This document shows positions 17,816 through 28,988 of a stretch of DNA of 64,000 nucleotides, piece by piece. Positions within the stretch are counted from its first letter, which is position 1, and the number at the start of each line of letters is the position of its first letter. The translations under genes were made by a program, and so were the position numbers. Origin of the DNA: an uncultured Granulosicoccaceae bacterium (GTDB lineage: Bacteria > Pseudomonadota > Gammaproteobacteria > Granulosicoccales > Granulosicoccaceae); assembly GCA_937951345.1 (NCBI GenBank), contig CALFCF010000004.1, forward strand, positions 21,341 to 85,340, read 5' to 3'. The notes under the pieces are model-generated. The model saw only the letters and a list, made by a program, of their open reading frames with translations, did not search any database and had not been told where the DNA came from.

Positions 17816-19593
17816 CAGGAATCGGCGTCGTACACAACAAGCCACCTGTCGGCAGGAAGTGAGTCGTGTCGGGATTGAGCAGAAGGCCCGGTCGGTTGAT
17901 TGTTTGTTTTCACACAAAGGCTGTCAGTCAGATCTGCAGCCAACTGTTGGTAGGCGACTTTTCCACTCCGGGTCATAGGCAACGTTTCAGACAGAACCAC
18001 AAGCCTAGGCACTTCATGGCGCTGCAAATTTGACCGGCAGTAAGACAGCAATAGGTTTATTTGATGGTTATCCCTTAAACCTGCGATATCCGAACCTTGC
18101 AGGACCAGACAAACCCTCTGGCCCCAGAAGTCATCATCAAAACCAACAGCCACGCAATTCTCTACTGTCAACTCGCACTTGCTGCATAGAAAATAGTCAG
18201 CTGCAACCCGCTCAACACGTGACGGGAAAACTTTCAGTCCACCACAATTAAACATCCGGTCTTCACGATCAACCAGAAAAAGAAAACCTGATTCATCAAA
18301 ATAACCACGATCACCCACAGTGGAATAGCCTTCGGGCCCGGTGATCATTCGAAGCCCTAACTGCCCCTGCTGCTGTTGCAGGTAACCACTGGACAGCATC
18401 GCGCCAGCTACTTCAATCACGCCGATATTGTTGTGATCCGGCAGCAACCGAACCGCCACTCTTTTGCAGACTCGCCCAACAGAATCAGACGGTGGATTCT
18501 CCTCTGAGTGCCTGACAGAAACAAAACTGAGTTCTGACGCACCATAGTATTCACTGAGCTGGAACTGCGGAAAACACTCACTAAAACGCGTCTGTTGACT
18601 GATTGCGAGCTTTGCGCCAGCGGTGATGACGCGACAACTTCCACTGCCTGACGTTCTATCGGAGACAGTGCTACTGCCATCACGAAAGCCAGATTCCTGC
18701 ACCACGTCTAAAATACCAACGAGCATACTTGGCACAAGCACCACCGCGGTCAATCGATGACTGCGTGTATTCGCGCGCAACATGAACTCACAACAGGTGT
18801 GCGCATCGAAACTTTCCTGCGAGACGAACGTAGCGCCGTGGTGGAACGTCTCGGCCAACGCGAAAAAACTCAATCCATGCGACAACGGACCGGGTGCCAG
18901 GATGACACTTTTACTGTCGGTTCCGAATTCTGCGGCTGCTACATCAAACGATGCAAGCCAGGACTCCGCGGTTCGCGCGAAAGCTTTCGGCTTACCACTC
19001 GTGCCGGATGTAAATCCGCTGAGAAAGAGATTAGCATCCGGTGTTGTTTGACGGCCTTCAGGATTGAGTATTGAGCGTGCGCAGACTAAATGTTCAGCGC
19101 TGGAAAATGTTTTCTCGCTTTGCAACGTCTCGCCTGTGCTGAAGCAGAAATCTTCACGACACATGAGACTTCCTGGCTCGGTGTGTTCAATCAGAATGTC
19201 AGGCAATGTGTTATCGAGAGCATGCTGTACCTCACTGTCTGACCAGGTCGGATCCATCAATATAAACAGGCAGTTGTTTTGTACAGATGTCAGATACCAG
19301 ACTGCTAATTCAAAACAATTTCTCAATCGACAGGCAATACGAAGCGACTCGCAGGCCAACCCGTGTTTTACCGACTGTGCCTGCAACCAGGCGCTTGCCT
19401 TCTGTTCAGCTTCAGCCAGATCCTGGTAGGAATACACCAAGCCGTCGATCACAAAAGCTGTTTTGTCCGGATTGCGCCTGGATGCGTTGATGTAACCGTC
19501 TATCAGACGGTTAAATGTTTGACCGGTGCCGAGTGCATTCGATTCAGATGCACCGGGGAAGGCATCATCAATCACTCGGTGATTTCCCGTCAT
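17815..19593 (-). CDS. AMP-binding acyl-CoA synthetase / ligase
   Basis: About 592 residues of the ANL adenylating superfamily: ATP-dependent activation of a carboxylic acid, usually to a CoA thioester. Motifs: the P-loop LSGFTSGTSGKPKAFARTAE, YYGASELSFVS, GDRGYFDESGFLFLVDREDR (Asp and Arg of the hinge), NCGGLKVFPSRVE and the C-terminal catalytic Lys in MTRSGKVAYQ. The substrate cannot be told. The ORF is open to 19686, but the Met at 19593 (MTGNHRVIDD) avoids overlap with tag and is preferred. It is coupled to the thiolase downstream, so an acyl-activation plus Claisen/thiolysis pair is likely. Confidence 0.8.
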   Translation of the reverse strand: MTGNHRVIDDAFPGASESNALGTGQTFNRLIDGYINASRRNPDKTAFVIDGLVYSYQDLAEAEQKASAWLQAQSVKHGLACESLRIACRLRNCFELAVWYLTSVQNNCLFILMDPTWSDSEVQHALDNTLPDILIEHTEPGSLMCREDFCFSTGETLQSEKTFSSAEHLVCARSILNPEGRQTTPDANLFLSGFTSGTSGKPKAFARTAESWLASFDVAAAEFGTDSKSVILAPGPLSHGLSFFALAETFHHGATFVSQESFDAHTCCEFMLRANTRSHRLTAVVLVPSMLVGILDVVQESGFRDGSSTVSDRTSGSGSCRVITAGAKLAISQQTRFSECFPQFQLSEYYGASELSFVSVRHSEENPPSDSVGRVCKRVAVRLLPDHNNIGVIEVAGAMLSSGYLQQQQGQLGLRMITGPEGYSTVGDRGYFDESGFLFLVDREDRMFNCGGLKVFPSRVERVAADYFLCSKCELTVENCVAVGFDDDFWGQRVCLVLQGSDIAGLRDNHQINLLLSYCRSNLQRHEVPRLVVLSETLPMTRSGKVAYQQLAADLTDSLCVKTNNQPTGPSAQSRHDSLPADRWLVVYDADS

Positions 19594-19621
19594 AACCCGG
19601 CTGTTACTACAATCGAGTGCA

Positions 19622-20236
19622 TTACCCACGCCCTGGCCAGCTGCCGGGCATATATTTTGTGGTACCGAGCTTTTTACAGGCAGCATGCTGATTACAGGTC
19701 AGCAAATGATCATTCACCATACCGGCGGCTTGCATAAACGCGTAGCAAATTGTTGGACCGCAAAACTTGAAGCCTCGCTTTTTTAATGCCTTGCTCATAG
19801 CATCAGACTCCGATGTTTTGGACGGGATTGATTTTAATGTGCGCACATTGTTCTGCTGAGGACGGTAGTCTACAAAAGACCATAAAAACTGAGCGAAATT
19901 TTCACCGTCTTTTTGCATGGCTTTGACGCATTTGGCATTTGAGATCAACGCTTCGATTTTACCGCGATGCCTTACAATACCGGGATCCTGCAAACAGCGT
20001 TCTACACTGGCAGGTCGCATGCGACTAACCCGGTCGATATCAAAATCAAAAAACAGCTTACGGTAATTCTCCCGTTTTCGAAGAATCGTGATCCAGCTTA
20101 AACCGGCCTGTGCTCCCTCAAGCGACAGCAGCTCAAACAATGTTTCTGAGTCGTAGCAGGGACGCCCCCATTCATCGTCGTGATAGTCAATATAGAGCTG
20201 TTCACCCAGACACCAACCACAGCGCTTATCGCTCAT
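19622..20236 (-). CDS. tag: DNA-3-methyladenine glycosylase I
   Basis: Base-excision repair glycosylase removing 3-methyladenine. 204 residues, close to E. coli Tag (187). The N-terminus RCGWCLGEQLYIDYHDDEWG has the zinc-binding Cys and the conserved YHDxEWG. ETLFELLSLEGAQAGLSWITIL (catalytic Glu region) and the late Cys/His positions (FCGPTICYAFMQAAGMVNDH ... C) complete the zinc site. It lies upstream of the acyl ligase on the same strand. Confidence 0.93.
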   Translation of the reverse strand: MSDKRCGWCLGEQLYIDYHDDEWGRPCYDSETLFELLSLEGAQAGLSWITILRKRENYRKLFFDFDIDRVSRMRPASVERCLQDPGIVRHRGKIEALISNAKCVKAMQKDGENFAQFLWSFVDYRPQQNNVRTLKSIPSKTSESDAMSKALKKRGFKFCGPTICYAFMQAAGMVNDHLLTCNQHAACKKLGTTKYMPGSWPGRG

Positions 20237-20379
20237 ACACAGCAGCCCTCAAGACAACGCAAAAGGGGGTATTGTCGCTGTTTCAGACGCAGAAAGTCGA
20301 GTTGTTACAAGGAAATTTTTCGAGCGACGCAACAGTCGCTAACAACAGTGAAAGAACGCTTAAAAACAGCGTATTTAGA

Positions 20380-22572
20380 TCAGGATGCCCGTTTCAGCGG
20401 TAGGACATCGTCATCCTGCGCTGCGATATCTTCGTTTGAGTCAGCATTTTGCGGCTGCACGCCGTGCGGCCATTTCTCCAGCCACGCGATGTAGTCTTTC
20501 ATCGTCATCGGCCTACTGACATAGTAGCCTTGTGCGAGATCACAGCCGTTTCTTGCCAGAAAGTGCAATTGATCTTCGTCTTCCACACCTTCCGCAACGA
20601 TCTTCATATTGAAATGCTGACCAAGGCCGATTACCGCCTCGACGATAGCCATATCATCATTGTCACTGGATACGTCGGTTATAAAGGCTCTGTCGATTTT
20701 CAGTGTGTCTACCGGGAATCGCTTTAGGTAGGCCAGTGAAGAGTATCCGGTACCAAAATCGTCGATCGCAAGCCGCATACCGAAACGACTTAGTTCATGC
20801 AACGAGTGAATAACATCTTCAGGATCATGCATCACTGCACTTTCTGTTATCTCAAGTTCCAGTAGTTCCGGTGCAAGATTGCTATCGCGAAGCGCTTTGC
20901 TAACCATTGGCAACAAATTGCCATCAGTAAACTGAACGGTTGATATATTGACCGCTACTTGCAAGCCCTCGAAGCCTATCTGCTGCAACATGTGCGTCTG
21001 ACGACAAGCTGTGCGCAAAATCCACTCGCCGATTTCAATTATTAAACCGGCTTCTTCAGCGACAGGTACAAAGATCTCAGGTGAGATTTTGCCATCCGTT
21101 GGATGATGCCATCTAACCAACGCTTCAGCACCGGTTACCTGTCGGGTAACCGCGTTTATTTTAGGCTGGTAGTAAACCTCAAACTCGTTGTTCTCCAATG
21201 CAGTCTTAAGATTCTGTTCGATACGTATTCTTTCTGTTAGACGCTGACGCATCGAATCATTGAAAATCTGATACTGAGCCTTTCCATTTGTCTTGGCTTC
21301 CTGTAGCGCAACAAACGCGTTGTTAACTATTTCCTCGCATGCCAATTCTTCGTCATTTTTATTGCTGACATCATTAGGAAAAAACGACATACCAACCGAC
21401 ACGGTCACTTTCAAACTGTATCCACGGTATTCGAATGGCGCACCGATCTCGGCCATTATGCGCTCGGCAACCATTTTCAAATCATCATGAGAGTTGACAT
21501 CTTTCTGAATGATGACAAATTCATCTCCATCGAGACGCGCAACCATGTCGATATTTCTTACCATTGTTTGTAGGCGAGATGCGATCTCTACAACCATTTT
21601 GTCACCGATCATATGGCCATACTGATCGTTGAAGAATTTAAAGTTATCCAGATCAATCAGAATCATCGCTAATTTCTCGTCACGGGCGAATGATTCTGCG
21701 ACGGTTGTTTTAAGGCATGACTCGAACATCAGACGGTTGCCAAGGTGAGTCAGCGGATCGTGGTGTGCTGCGTACTCCAGGTATTGTTGCTTAACCTTGA
21801 CTTGTCTTGCCGCTTTTTTCTGCTCATCAATCAAACCATTGAATTCTTCTGAAACCAGATTCATTTCTGGAAGACTATCCTGAGTCAAGGCAACCTGCAT
21901 TTTCGCACCGCTGCTGCGCGTCGCGCGAATTGACTCAAGCGTCTTGTTTATTGGAGCTACAAAAAAGCGTTTTGCAAGGAAAGAAACCGCAAACGCTACC
22001 AATAGACTACTTATAAGAATATAAAGGAATTGACGAAGTGCGAGTGCTCGATTAGCTGCAACCTGATCAGATACATCTAACCGCACCAATGCAGTGAGTT
22101 GTTGGCCACCTTCGCCTAACAACCAACGCGACAAACCGATGTTTTCATTCCGTTCTACAAATCGTGCAACCGAACCGTCCATCTTGAGGTCTGGGAGCGG
22201 TTGAGTGTATTGAGGTGCGTCGCCAGATGCAGACACCATCCGCATGGTGTCGCCCGATGTAAGCAAGGTGATACCGATCAGACCCGGGCTCAATGGAACG
22301 TTGGTTACCGCAGAGTTATATTTATCTAGCCAGCTACTGACACGTTCAAATTCAGCCTTGTCAACCTGTCGAAGCAGACGTTGCTCATTACCCCAAAGGA
22401 TGGGCAGAACAAAGGCACTCTGGACAATAATCAGGACGAGCGCGACCGACAACGCAAGACGAGTTGCACTGTGCGACTTCCACTGAAAACTTATTGAATT
22501 CCTGATTTTCGAAATAAACAACAAGGCTTCTGCCCCGATTGATGATGAACAGGCGTCAAACTGCCTGCCCAC
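20380..22572 (-). CDS. Membrane GGDEF-EAL protein (c-di-GMP turnover)
   Basis: About 730 residues. Two transmembrane helices (LALSVALVLIIVQSAFVLPI and FLYILISSLLVAFAVSFLA) flank a ~130-residue periplasmic sensor region. A GGDEF domain and a C-terminal EAL domain follow. The GGDEF site reads LDGDEF, first Gly changed to Asp, so cyclase activity may be reduced. The EAL site looks intact: EALVRWHHP, LELEITES, DDFGTGYSSL, KIDRAFI, AEGVEDEDQ and QGYYVSRPM. It is therefore most likely a c-di-GMP phosphodiesterase, with the GGDEF domain perhaps regulatory. The track begins at TTG 22575; a GTG at 22572 follows AGGAC and is an equal or better start. Confidence 0.9.
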   Translation of the reverse strand: MGRQFDACSSSIGAEALLFISKIRNSISFQWKSHSATRLALSVALVLIIVQSAFVLPILWGNEQRLLRQVDKAEFERVSSWLDKYNSAVTNVPLSPGLIGITLLTSGDTMRMVSASGDAPQYTQPLPDLKMDGSVARFVERNENIGLSRWLLGEGGQQLTALVRLDVSDQVAANRALALRQFLYILISSLLVAFAVSFLAKRFFVAPINKTLESIRATRSSGAKMQVALTQDSLPEMNLVSEEFNGLIDEQKKAARQVKVKQQYLEYAAHHDPLTHLGNRLMFESCLKTTVAESFARDEKLAMILIDLDNFKFFNDQYGHMIGDKMVVEIASRLQTMVRNIDMVARLDGDEFVIIQKDVNSHDDLKMVAERIMAEIGAPFEYRGYSLKVTVSVGMSFFPNDVSNKNDEELACEEIVNNAFVALQEAKTNGKAQYQIFNDSMRQRLTERIRIEQNLKTALENNEFEVYYQPKINAVTRQVTGAEALVRWHHPTDGKISPEIFVPVAEEAGLIIEIGEWILRTACRQTHMLQQIGFEGLQVAVNISTVQFTDGNLLPMVSKALRDSNLAPELLELEITESAVMHDPEDVIHSLHELSRFGMRLAIDDFGTGYSSLAYLKRFPVDTLKIDRAFITDVSSDNDDMAIVEAVIGLGQHFNMKIVAEGVEDEDQLHFLARNGCDLAQGYYVSRPMTMKDYIAWLEKWPHGVQPQNADSNEDIAAQDDDVLPLKRAS

Positions 22573-22951
22573 CAAGTCCTGTGAGATTTATTTGTTCTTC
22601 ACAACATTTGTAACGGCAGTAAAGTGGATTACTAAAACAAATATAAGTGCTTCAGAAAAAACCTATACCTGTATCTATCTTATTGTTTTTATTGATTTAT
22701 TTCGTTTTGTAAAAGATCAGAAACGATTACGGCGGATGTTGTTGTCAAGGCAAACTGCCAAGCTGCCCGGGAATCGCAAACCAAAGAAACGCCAGCGGAA
22801 GCATTGTGCAATGGGAAGGACTGTCGGGATCTGGTGATCGAACGGTAAGGACACAAAAAAGCCCGGCTTTTGCCGGGCTTTTCGGTACTTATAATGCGCT
22901 TACCCGACTTTGATGCATAGGCTGGGTAAGTCGTACAACTATGAAACGGCC
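22573..22951. other. Intergenic region between groEL and the GGDEF-EAL gene
   Basis: About 380 bp. It holds the groEL terminator at its right end and should hold the promoter of the GGDEF-EAL gene. The small plus-strand ORF here (81 codons) has no recognisable features. Confidence 0.4.
22855..22882 (-). terminator. groEL intrinsic terminator
   Basis: Strong hairpin AAAGCCCGGC / GCCGGGCTTT with a four-base loop, followed on the minus strand by TTTTTT. It lies ~70 bp past the groEL stop. Confidence 0.9.
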
Positions 22952-24604
<1,653 letters not shown>

Positions 24605-24644
24605 TTAAATTTTAAGTGTGATTAAGTGACTGGTGCGCACTGGT

Positions 24645-24932
24645 TTAATCCAGAACACCCATGATGTCGTCTTCACGCATCACCAGCAGATCTTCACCAT
24701 CTATCTTGATTTCGGTGCCGGAATATTTACCGAATAGAACCTGATCACCTGCTTTCACATCCAGCGGACGCACATCACCGTTATCCGCAACCTTGCCGTT
24801 GCCAACTGAGACAACCTGGCCTCGCATGGGCTTTTCGGTGGCAGAATCAGGGATAACAATGCCCCCGGCACTGGTGGTTTCTTCTTCCATTCGCTTGACG
24901 ACCACACGATCGTGCAACGGACGTATTTTCAT
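24645..24932 (-). CDS. groES: Co-chaperonin GroES
   Basis: Heptameric lid of GroEL. 95 residues from [20 protein letters not shown]; the mobile loop ([18 protein letters not shown]) and the end EDDIMGVLD are typical. The ORF track opens 20 codons earlier, but the ATG at 24932 has a good SD (AGGAG about 10 bases upstream) and the family start. It is the first gene of groESL, with a CIRCE operator just upstream. Confidence 0.98.
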   Translation of the reverse strand: MKIRPLHDRVVVKRMEEETTSAGGIVIPDSATEKPMRGQVVSVGNGKVADNGDVRPLDVKAGDQVLFGKYSGTEIKIDGEDLLVMREDDIMGVLD

Positions 24933-24985
24933 AACTTCACTTCTCCTGCGATGAGGTAAATGAGGGAAATTGAGGATGAATGCTG

Positions 24986-25012
24986 TTAGCACTCACCTCG
25001 AACGAGTGCTAA
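24986..25012 (-). promoter_or_regulatory. CIRCE operator (HrcA site)
   Basis: A perfect inverted repeat TTAGCACTC-N9-GAGTGCTAA, ~54 bp upstream of the groES ATG. This is the exact consensus for the HrcA heat-shock repressor, so groESL here should be HrcA-repressed. hrcA itself is not in the window. Confidence 0.95.
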
Positions 25013-25193
25013 TTCTAGCGTTGAAAATTGTAAAATCAAGGGCAGGAAGCAGCGATCAGCGCAAAAAAACACCAATCCAAGGGCTGGAACCGACCGTCAG
25101 TGGCAAAAAAGCATTATTGATCAACGGGTGAGCGGTACTTTTAATGTGGTTGCGCAGGGCTCGTACCGGGTAGATGCGGAAATCGACTGCCCG

Positions 25194-25667
25194 CTAATCA
25201 TCGTCGTGCCGCTGATAAGAACCTTCAATTACGTCGGATCGGGATTGCTTATGGGGCGTGCTCGTCCCGTCGGCAGCCCTGCGGGGGTCGACAACCGTAG
25301 CACCACCCACGGCAAATGCGACGGAACGCGCAGCGATGCGGCGCGCCAGCCACTGCCGGGTCAATGGGAACAGACAGAACAGACCGAAAGCATCTGTGAC
25401 GAATCCGGGTGTCAGTAACAGTACACCACCGACGACCAGAAGCATGCCCTCCATCATTTGCTCGGCCGGCAATTGCCCGGAGGCAAGCCGGTTACGCGCT
25501 TTATTTAGCGTCGACAGACCTTGTTGGCGCAGTAAAAACGTACCCAGCAACGCCGTTGCGATAATAATGGCGAGCGTTGGCAGCAGGCCCAAAGCTCCTC
25601 CGACCTTAATCAAAACCGCGATCTCGATGATCGGCATCGCAATAAATAAAACCAATACGATTGGCAA
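25194..25667 (-). CDS. fxsA: FxsA family membrane protein
   Basis: 157 residues. Starts MPIVLVLFIAMPIIEIAVLIKVG and continues with the family core (LLPTLAIIIATALLGTFLLRQQG, VGGVLLLTPGFVTDAFGLFCLFP). Two to three transmembrane segments and a charged Arg/Asp-rich tail. In E. coli, overproduced FxsA relieves exclusion of phage T7 by F; its normal role is unclear. It lies upstream of groESL, a common linkage. The start codon is TTG, supported by GGAG six bases upstream. Confidence 0.92.
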   Translation of the reverse strand: MPIVLVLFIAMPIIEIAVLIKVGGALGLLPTLAIIIATALLGTFLLRQQGLSTLNKARNRLASGQLPAEQMMEGMLLVVGGVLLLTPGFVTDAFGLFCLFPLTRQWLARRIAARSVAFAVGGATVVDPRRAADGTSTPHKQSRSDVIEGSYQRHDDD

Positions 25668-26733
25668 AAGTATCTCCAGACTGTCTGTTTAACCGGCGAA
25701 CCGCAATTAGATTCCACCCGAAAAGGCATGTTCGCAAGCCCCGGCAACCCCGTTTGCGAGATCACACTGGTTTATATGCAGGCTAAATCTTCGCGTTACA
25801 AGTTACGGAAGTTGCGGAAATTCCGGATTCAGACTTCCGCGACAAACTCATCCGATGTGGCGGCATTGCCATCTACTGTAATTTGCTTCAAAGACTGTTC
25901 TCGAGATCAGGGTATAATTTTACTACTTTTTTGCTGGATCAAACTCTGAATACCGGGAACATCGCAGATAGTTAGCCATGATCTGCGTCGGGTGATTATC
26001 CCGCAATAAAACGGGCTGGTGGCTCGTTTAGGCCTAGGGGTGAGCTGATATTCTCGGAAATCTAATTACCTCAAGCGGCTGCCGGAGCGGTAACTCGCCT
26101 TTTTCAGGCAAATCAGTGTATTAATAGAATAAATGCAACAGTCTATGCAGTCACTTTGGACACAAGCAATGGTACCCCTCTGAGCAGCTACTCACATTTA
26201 TAAGTATGTGCGAGCCAAAAAACGCGCAATCTGACGTTAAAACACCCGGGTAGAAGGAAAAAGAAAGCATCACTGCAGTGGTAGGCAACGATCAGCCGGA
26301 AAGGCCGACTAGAGATTATTTCAGCCAGTTATATTATTGTTTTTGTTGACTTTAATTGGCCTCTTTTTTTCATGACGACAACGACCGCGTGGCGCACTGA
26401 TAGTTCAGCACAATGAATTTTTCAGCATGCGCCTAACATATTTCGATTCTTTTTGGCCACCAACCGAACTTAACAGCCGATTAGTGGCCGAACAAGGCAG
26501 AACATGTATAAAGTCGATTTTAAAAACGACTATAAAATTATAATTCAGCAGTGAGGGAACGGCTTCCTCGGAGCACGCATCTACAAGCTTATTGCAACTA
26601 CAAATTAAAGCTTGGGTTTCGGCGCTTTGGTTCAACTAATTTGCATCGATTTTAATGCTACCCATTAATTCGAGACAAATTAGTTTGAAGCAAAGCCAAG
26701 CGTAGCGCGACGACAGGAAGCCACCTGATTATT
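25668..26733. other. ~1.07 kb non-coding region between fxsA and dsbD
   Basis: Divergent promoter region, unusually long. A TATAAT lies at 25913-25918 (plus). Downstream are a 7 bp hairpin (CGCAGAT...ATCTGCG, about 25964-25988), a small GGG..CCC pair and a T-run near 26100, so a structured RNA of ~180 nt is conceivable. I could not match it to 6S, SRP, RNase P, tmRNA or a known riboswitch. A second stretch around 26240-26330 is also hairpin-rich. No ORF here looks like a protein gene. Confidence 0.4.
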
Positions 26734-28974
26734 ATGAACCGCGATTGCAAACATACATTACTCAGAACAGTGCTGCCTATGTTCGGTATCCGAAAAGGAC
26801 GAGCAGCAGTGGACGGCATTCGCGCAGGGTACGTCGTATGTATAACGTTATTGTTGCTTGCTGTTGCACCCAATCTAACCGCCCAGTCCGGGCTCACGTT
26901 AGGTAACACAAGCAACACAAACCTCAGCTCCAGCTCATCGTCCACATCAGGTATGTCGGGACAATCTGGATTGTCAGGCCTGCTCGGCGATAATTCAGCA
27001 TCCGAATTACTCGATCCTGAAATTGCTTTCGTTATGAACGTTGTTCAGCACGAAGACAATACTGCGGTTGCAACATTCAAAATTGAAGAAGGTTACTTTC
27101 TCTATCGACACCGTTTCAACGCATCAACTCCAGACGAAAATGTCTCTGCAAAAATCACTTCGCTGACACCGGGCAAAAAGAAGCATGATGAATTCTTTGG
27201 TGAAGTTGAAATTAACCGTAACCAGGCGGTTGCCGAAATTGCGTTCCAACACAAGGGTGAGCCAAGAGAAGTTGCGCTTGATATCAGTTATCAGGGTTGC
27301 GCGGACATCGGTATTTGTTTTCCCCCGCAAACCAAACGCGTAAGCTTCACACTTGCATCAGCTGATACCGGCGACATCGTGCCGGGCGTGGTGGGATCTG
27401 CAGCAATCACAGACACACCTGGACCGGGTACAGGCTCCGGCCTGCTCAGCGGTGACAATACCGTTGCATCACTCGCCAATACAGCTGCGAACGGCAACTC
27501 GGCCACCAGCATCACAAATGAAGCTGCAACCGGCAGCACTCTGGGTCTGTCCGAACAGGATCGTCTAGCTAACACGCTGGGTCAAAGCAGTCTGCCTTTT
27601 ATATTCCTGTTGTTTGTTGGCCTGGGCCTTCTACTGGCATTCACACCTTGTGTTTTACCGATGATCCCAATTTTATCGGGACTTATCAGCGGACAAAACA
27701 GTGACAATATGACCACACGAAAAGCGACCGGCTTGTCGATCGTGTACGTCCTGGTGATGGCCACTACATACGCTCTGGCGGGTGTTGCAATAGGTTTAAC
27801 AGGTGCCGGCATTGGCTTTCTGCAAAACCCCTGGGTACTAAGTGCATTTGCGGTACTACTGGTTCTGATGTCTTTATCGATGTTCGGGTTTTATGAGCTA
27901 CAGATGCCAGTTGCACTGCAAAACCGTCTGAACCGTATCGGCAGCAGTCGAAAAGGTGGCTCTGTCGCCAATGTTGCATTCATGGGTTTCCTGTCCGCAT
28001 TGATTGTCGGCCCGTGTGTCACAGCACCACTTGTGGGTGCATTGATTTTCATTGCAGATACCGGTGATGCGGTAGTCGGCGGCACTGCTCTATTTGCTCT
28101 CGGTCTTGGTATGGGTATACCGCTGGTACTGGTGGGAGCTTCATGTGGACACTTCCTGCCTAAAGCAGGTGCATGGATGCAACAGGTCAAAGCTTTCTTC
28201 GGTGTGATGTTGCTGGCAATGGCAATATGGATGCTTTCGCGCTTCCTGCCAATACAGGCGATTCTTGCTATGACAGCCGCACTCGCAATCGTATGTGGCA
28301 TCTACATGGGCGCACTTGATAACCTGGCACCAGACAGCAGCAATGCTCGTCGTTTCGCGAAGGGTACCGGGATTCTCACGTTACTGTATGGTGCTGCCTT
28401 GTTGTTCGGCGCACTTTCAAGCGGTAACAGCCTGATCTACCCGTTACGCAATTTCGCACTGGCTCCGCAACAAACCGTAATCAATGAATCCGGAACACTG
28501 GTTTCAACAGCAGCTCATAAAGAGCTTGATTTCGTAGCTGTAAAGAGCGTTGATGAATTAGATGCGTTCATAAAAACAGCTGGTCAGGCAGGACAACCGT
28601 TAATTCTCGACTTCTATGCTGACTGGTGTGTGTCCTGTAAAGAAATGGAAGCGTTTACTTTCACAGATCCTATGGTCATGGAGCAAATGCAAAAGGCCAT
28701 GCTGTTGCGTGCAGATGTGACCAAGAATGACAAACTGGATCGCGAGCTGTTAAAGCGGTTTAAACTATTCGGCCCACCGGCAATTTTATTTTTCGCGCCT
28801 AACGGTGAAGAGACACGCAATGGTCGCGTGGTCGGCTTTATGAACAAAGAGAAGTTTCGCGAGCACCTGGTGCTTGTGTACAACGACATAGCCCAAACTA
28901 TGCAGGCAGCTAATTTGCCATCAACCGAATCCACCGGGCAAGCCCGGCAGATCACTCAGGCAGCGACCTTCTAG
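26734..28974 (+). CDS. dsbD: Thiol:disulfide interchange protein DsbD
   Basis: Carries electrons from cytoplasmic thioredoxin across the inner membrane to periplasmic DsbC and similar proteins. 746 residues against 565 in E. coli. After a signal segment (VVCITLLLLAVAPNLTAQS) and a Ser/Gly-rich insert comes the alpha domain with YQGCADIGICFPPQTK (redox Cys pair). A second low-complexity insert (about 210-275) precedes the eight-helix beta domain with FTPCVLPMIPILSG and GPCVTAPLVGA (membrane Cys pair). The C-terminal gamma domain has the thioredoxin site DFYADWCVSCKEMEAF. Two linker insertions explain the extra length. A later Met (MFGIRKGRAA) could be the true start. Confidence 0.95.
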   Translation: MNRDCKHTLLRTVLPMFGIRKGRAAVDGIRAGYVVCITLLLLAVAPNLTAQSGLTLGNTSNTNLSSSSSSTSGMSGQSGLSGLLGDNSASELLDPEIAFVMNVVQHEDNTAVATFKIEEGYFLYRHRFNASTPDENVSAKITSLTPGKKKHDEFFGEVEINRNQAVAEIAFQHKGEPREVALDISYQGCADIGICFPPQTKRVSFTLASADTGDIVPGVVGSAAITDTPGPGTGSGLLSGDNTVASLANTAANGNSATSITNEAATGSTLGLSEQDRLANTLGQSSLPFIFLLFVGLGLLLAFTPCVLPMIPILSGLISGQNSDNMTTRKATGLSIVYVLVMATTYALAGVAIGLTGAGIGFLQNPWVLSAFAVLLVLMSLSMFGFYELQMPVALQNRLNRIGSSRKGGSVANVAFMGFLSALIVGPCVTAPLVGALIFIADTGDAVVGGTALFALGLGMGIPLVLVGASCGHFLPKAGAWMQQVKAFFGVMLLAMAIWMLSRFLPIQAILAMTAALAIVCGIYMGALDNLAPDSSNARRFAKGTGILTLLYGAALLFGALSSGNSLIYPLRNFALAPQQTVINESGTLVSTAAHKELDFVAVKSVDELDAFIKTAGQAGQPLILDFYADWCVSCKEMEAFTFTDPMVMEQMQKAMLLRADVTKNDKLDRELLKRFKLFGPPAILFFAPNGEETRNGRVVGFMNKEKFREHLVLVYNDIAQTMQAANLPSTESTGQARQITQAATF

Positions 28975-28988
28975 CCTGCAACCTGCAA

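Noticed and set aside
22592-22837. 81-codon plus-strand ORF between groEL and the GGDEF-EAL gene
   Set aside because: No ribosome site, no family features, and it lies in a promoter region.
25913-26110. 6S RNA, SRP RNA, tmRNA or RNase P RNA
   Set aside because: The diagnostic conserved words of these RNAs were not found; only generic hairpins are visible.
26240-26330. c-di-GMP (GEMM-I) riboswitch before dsbD
   Set aside because: A GGCAA and a GAAA-capped stem are present, but the conserved GACGCAAAGCC part is absent.
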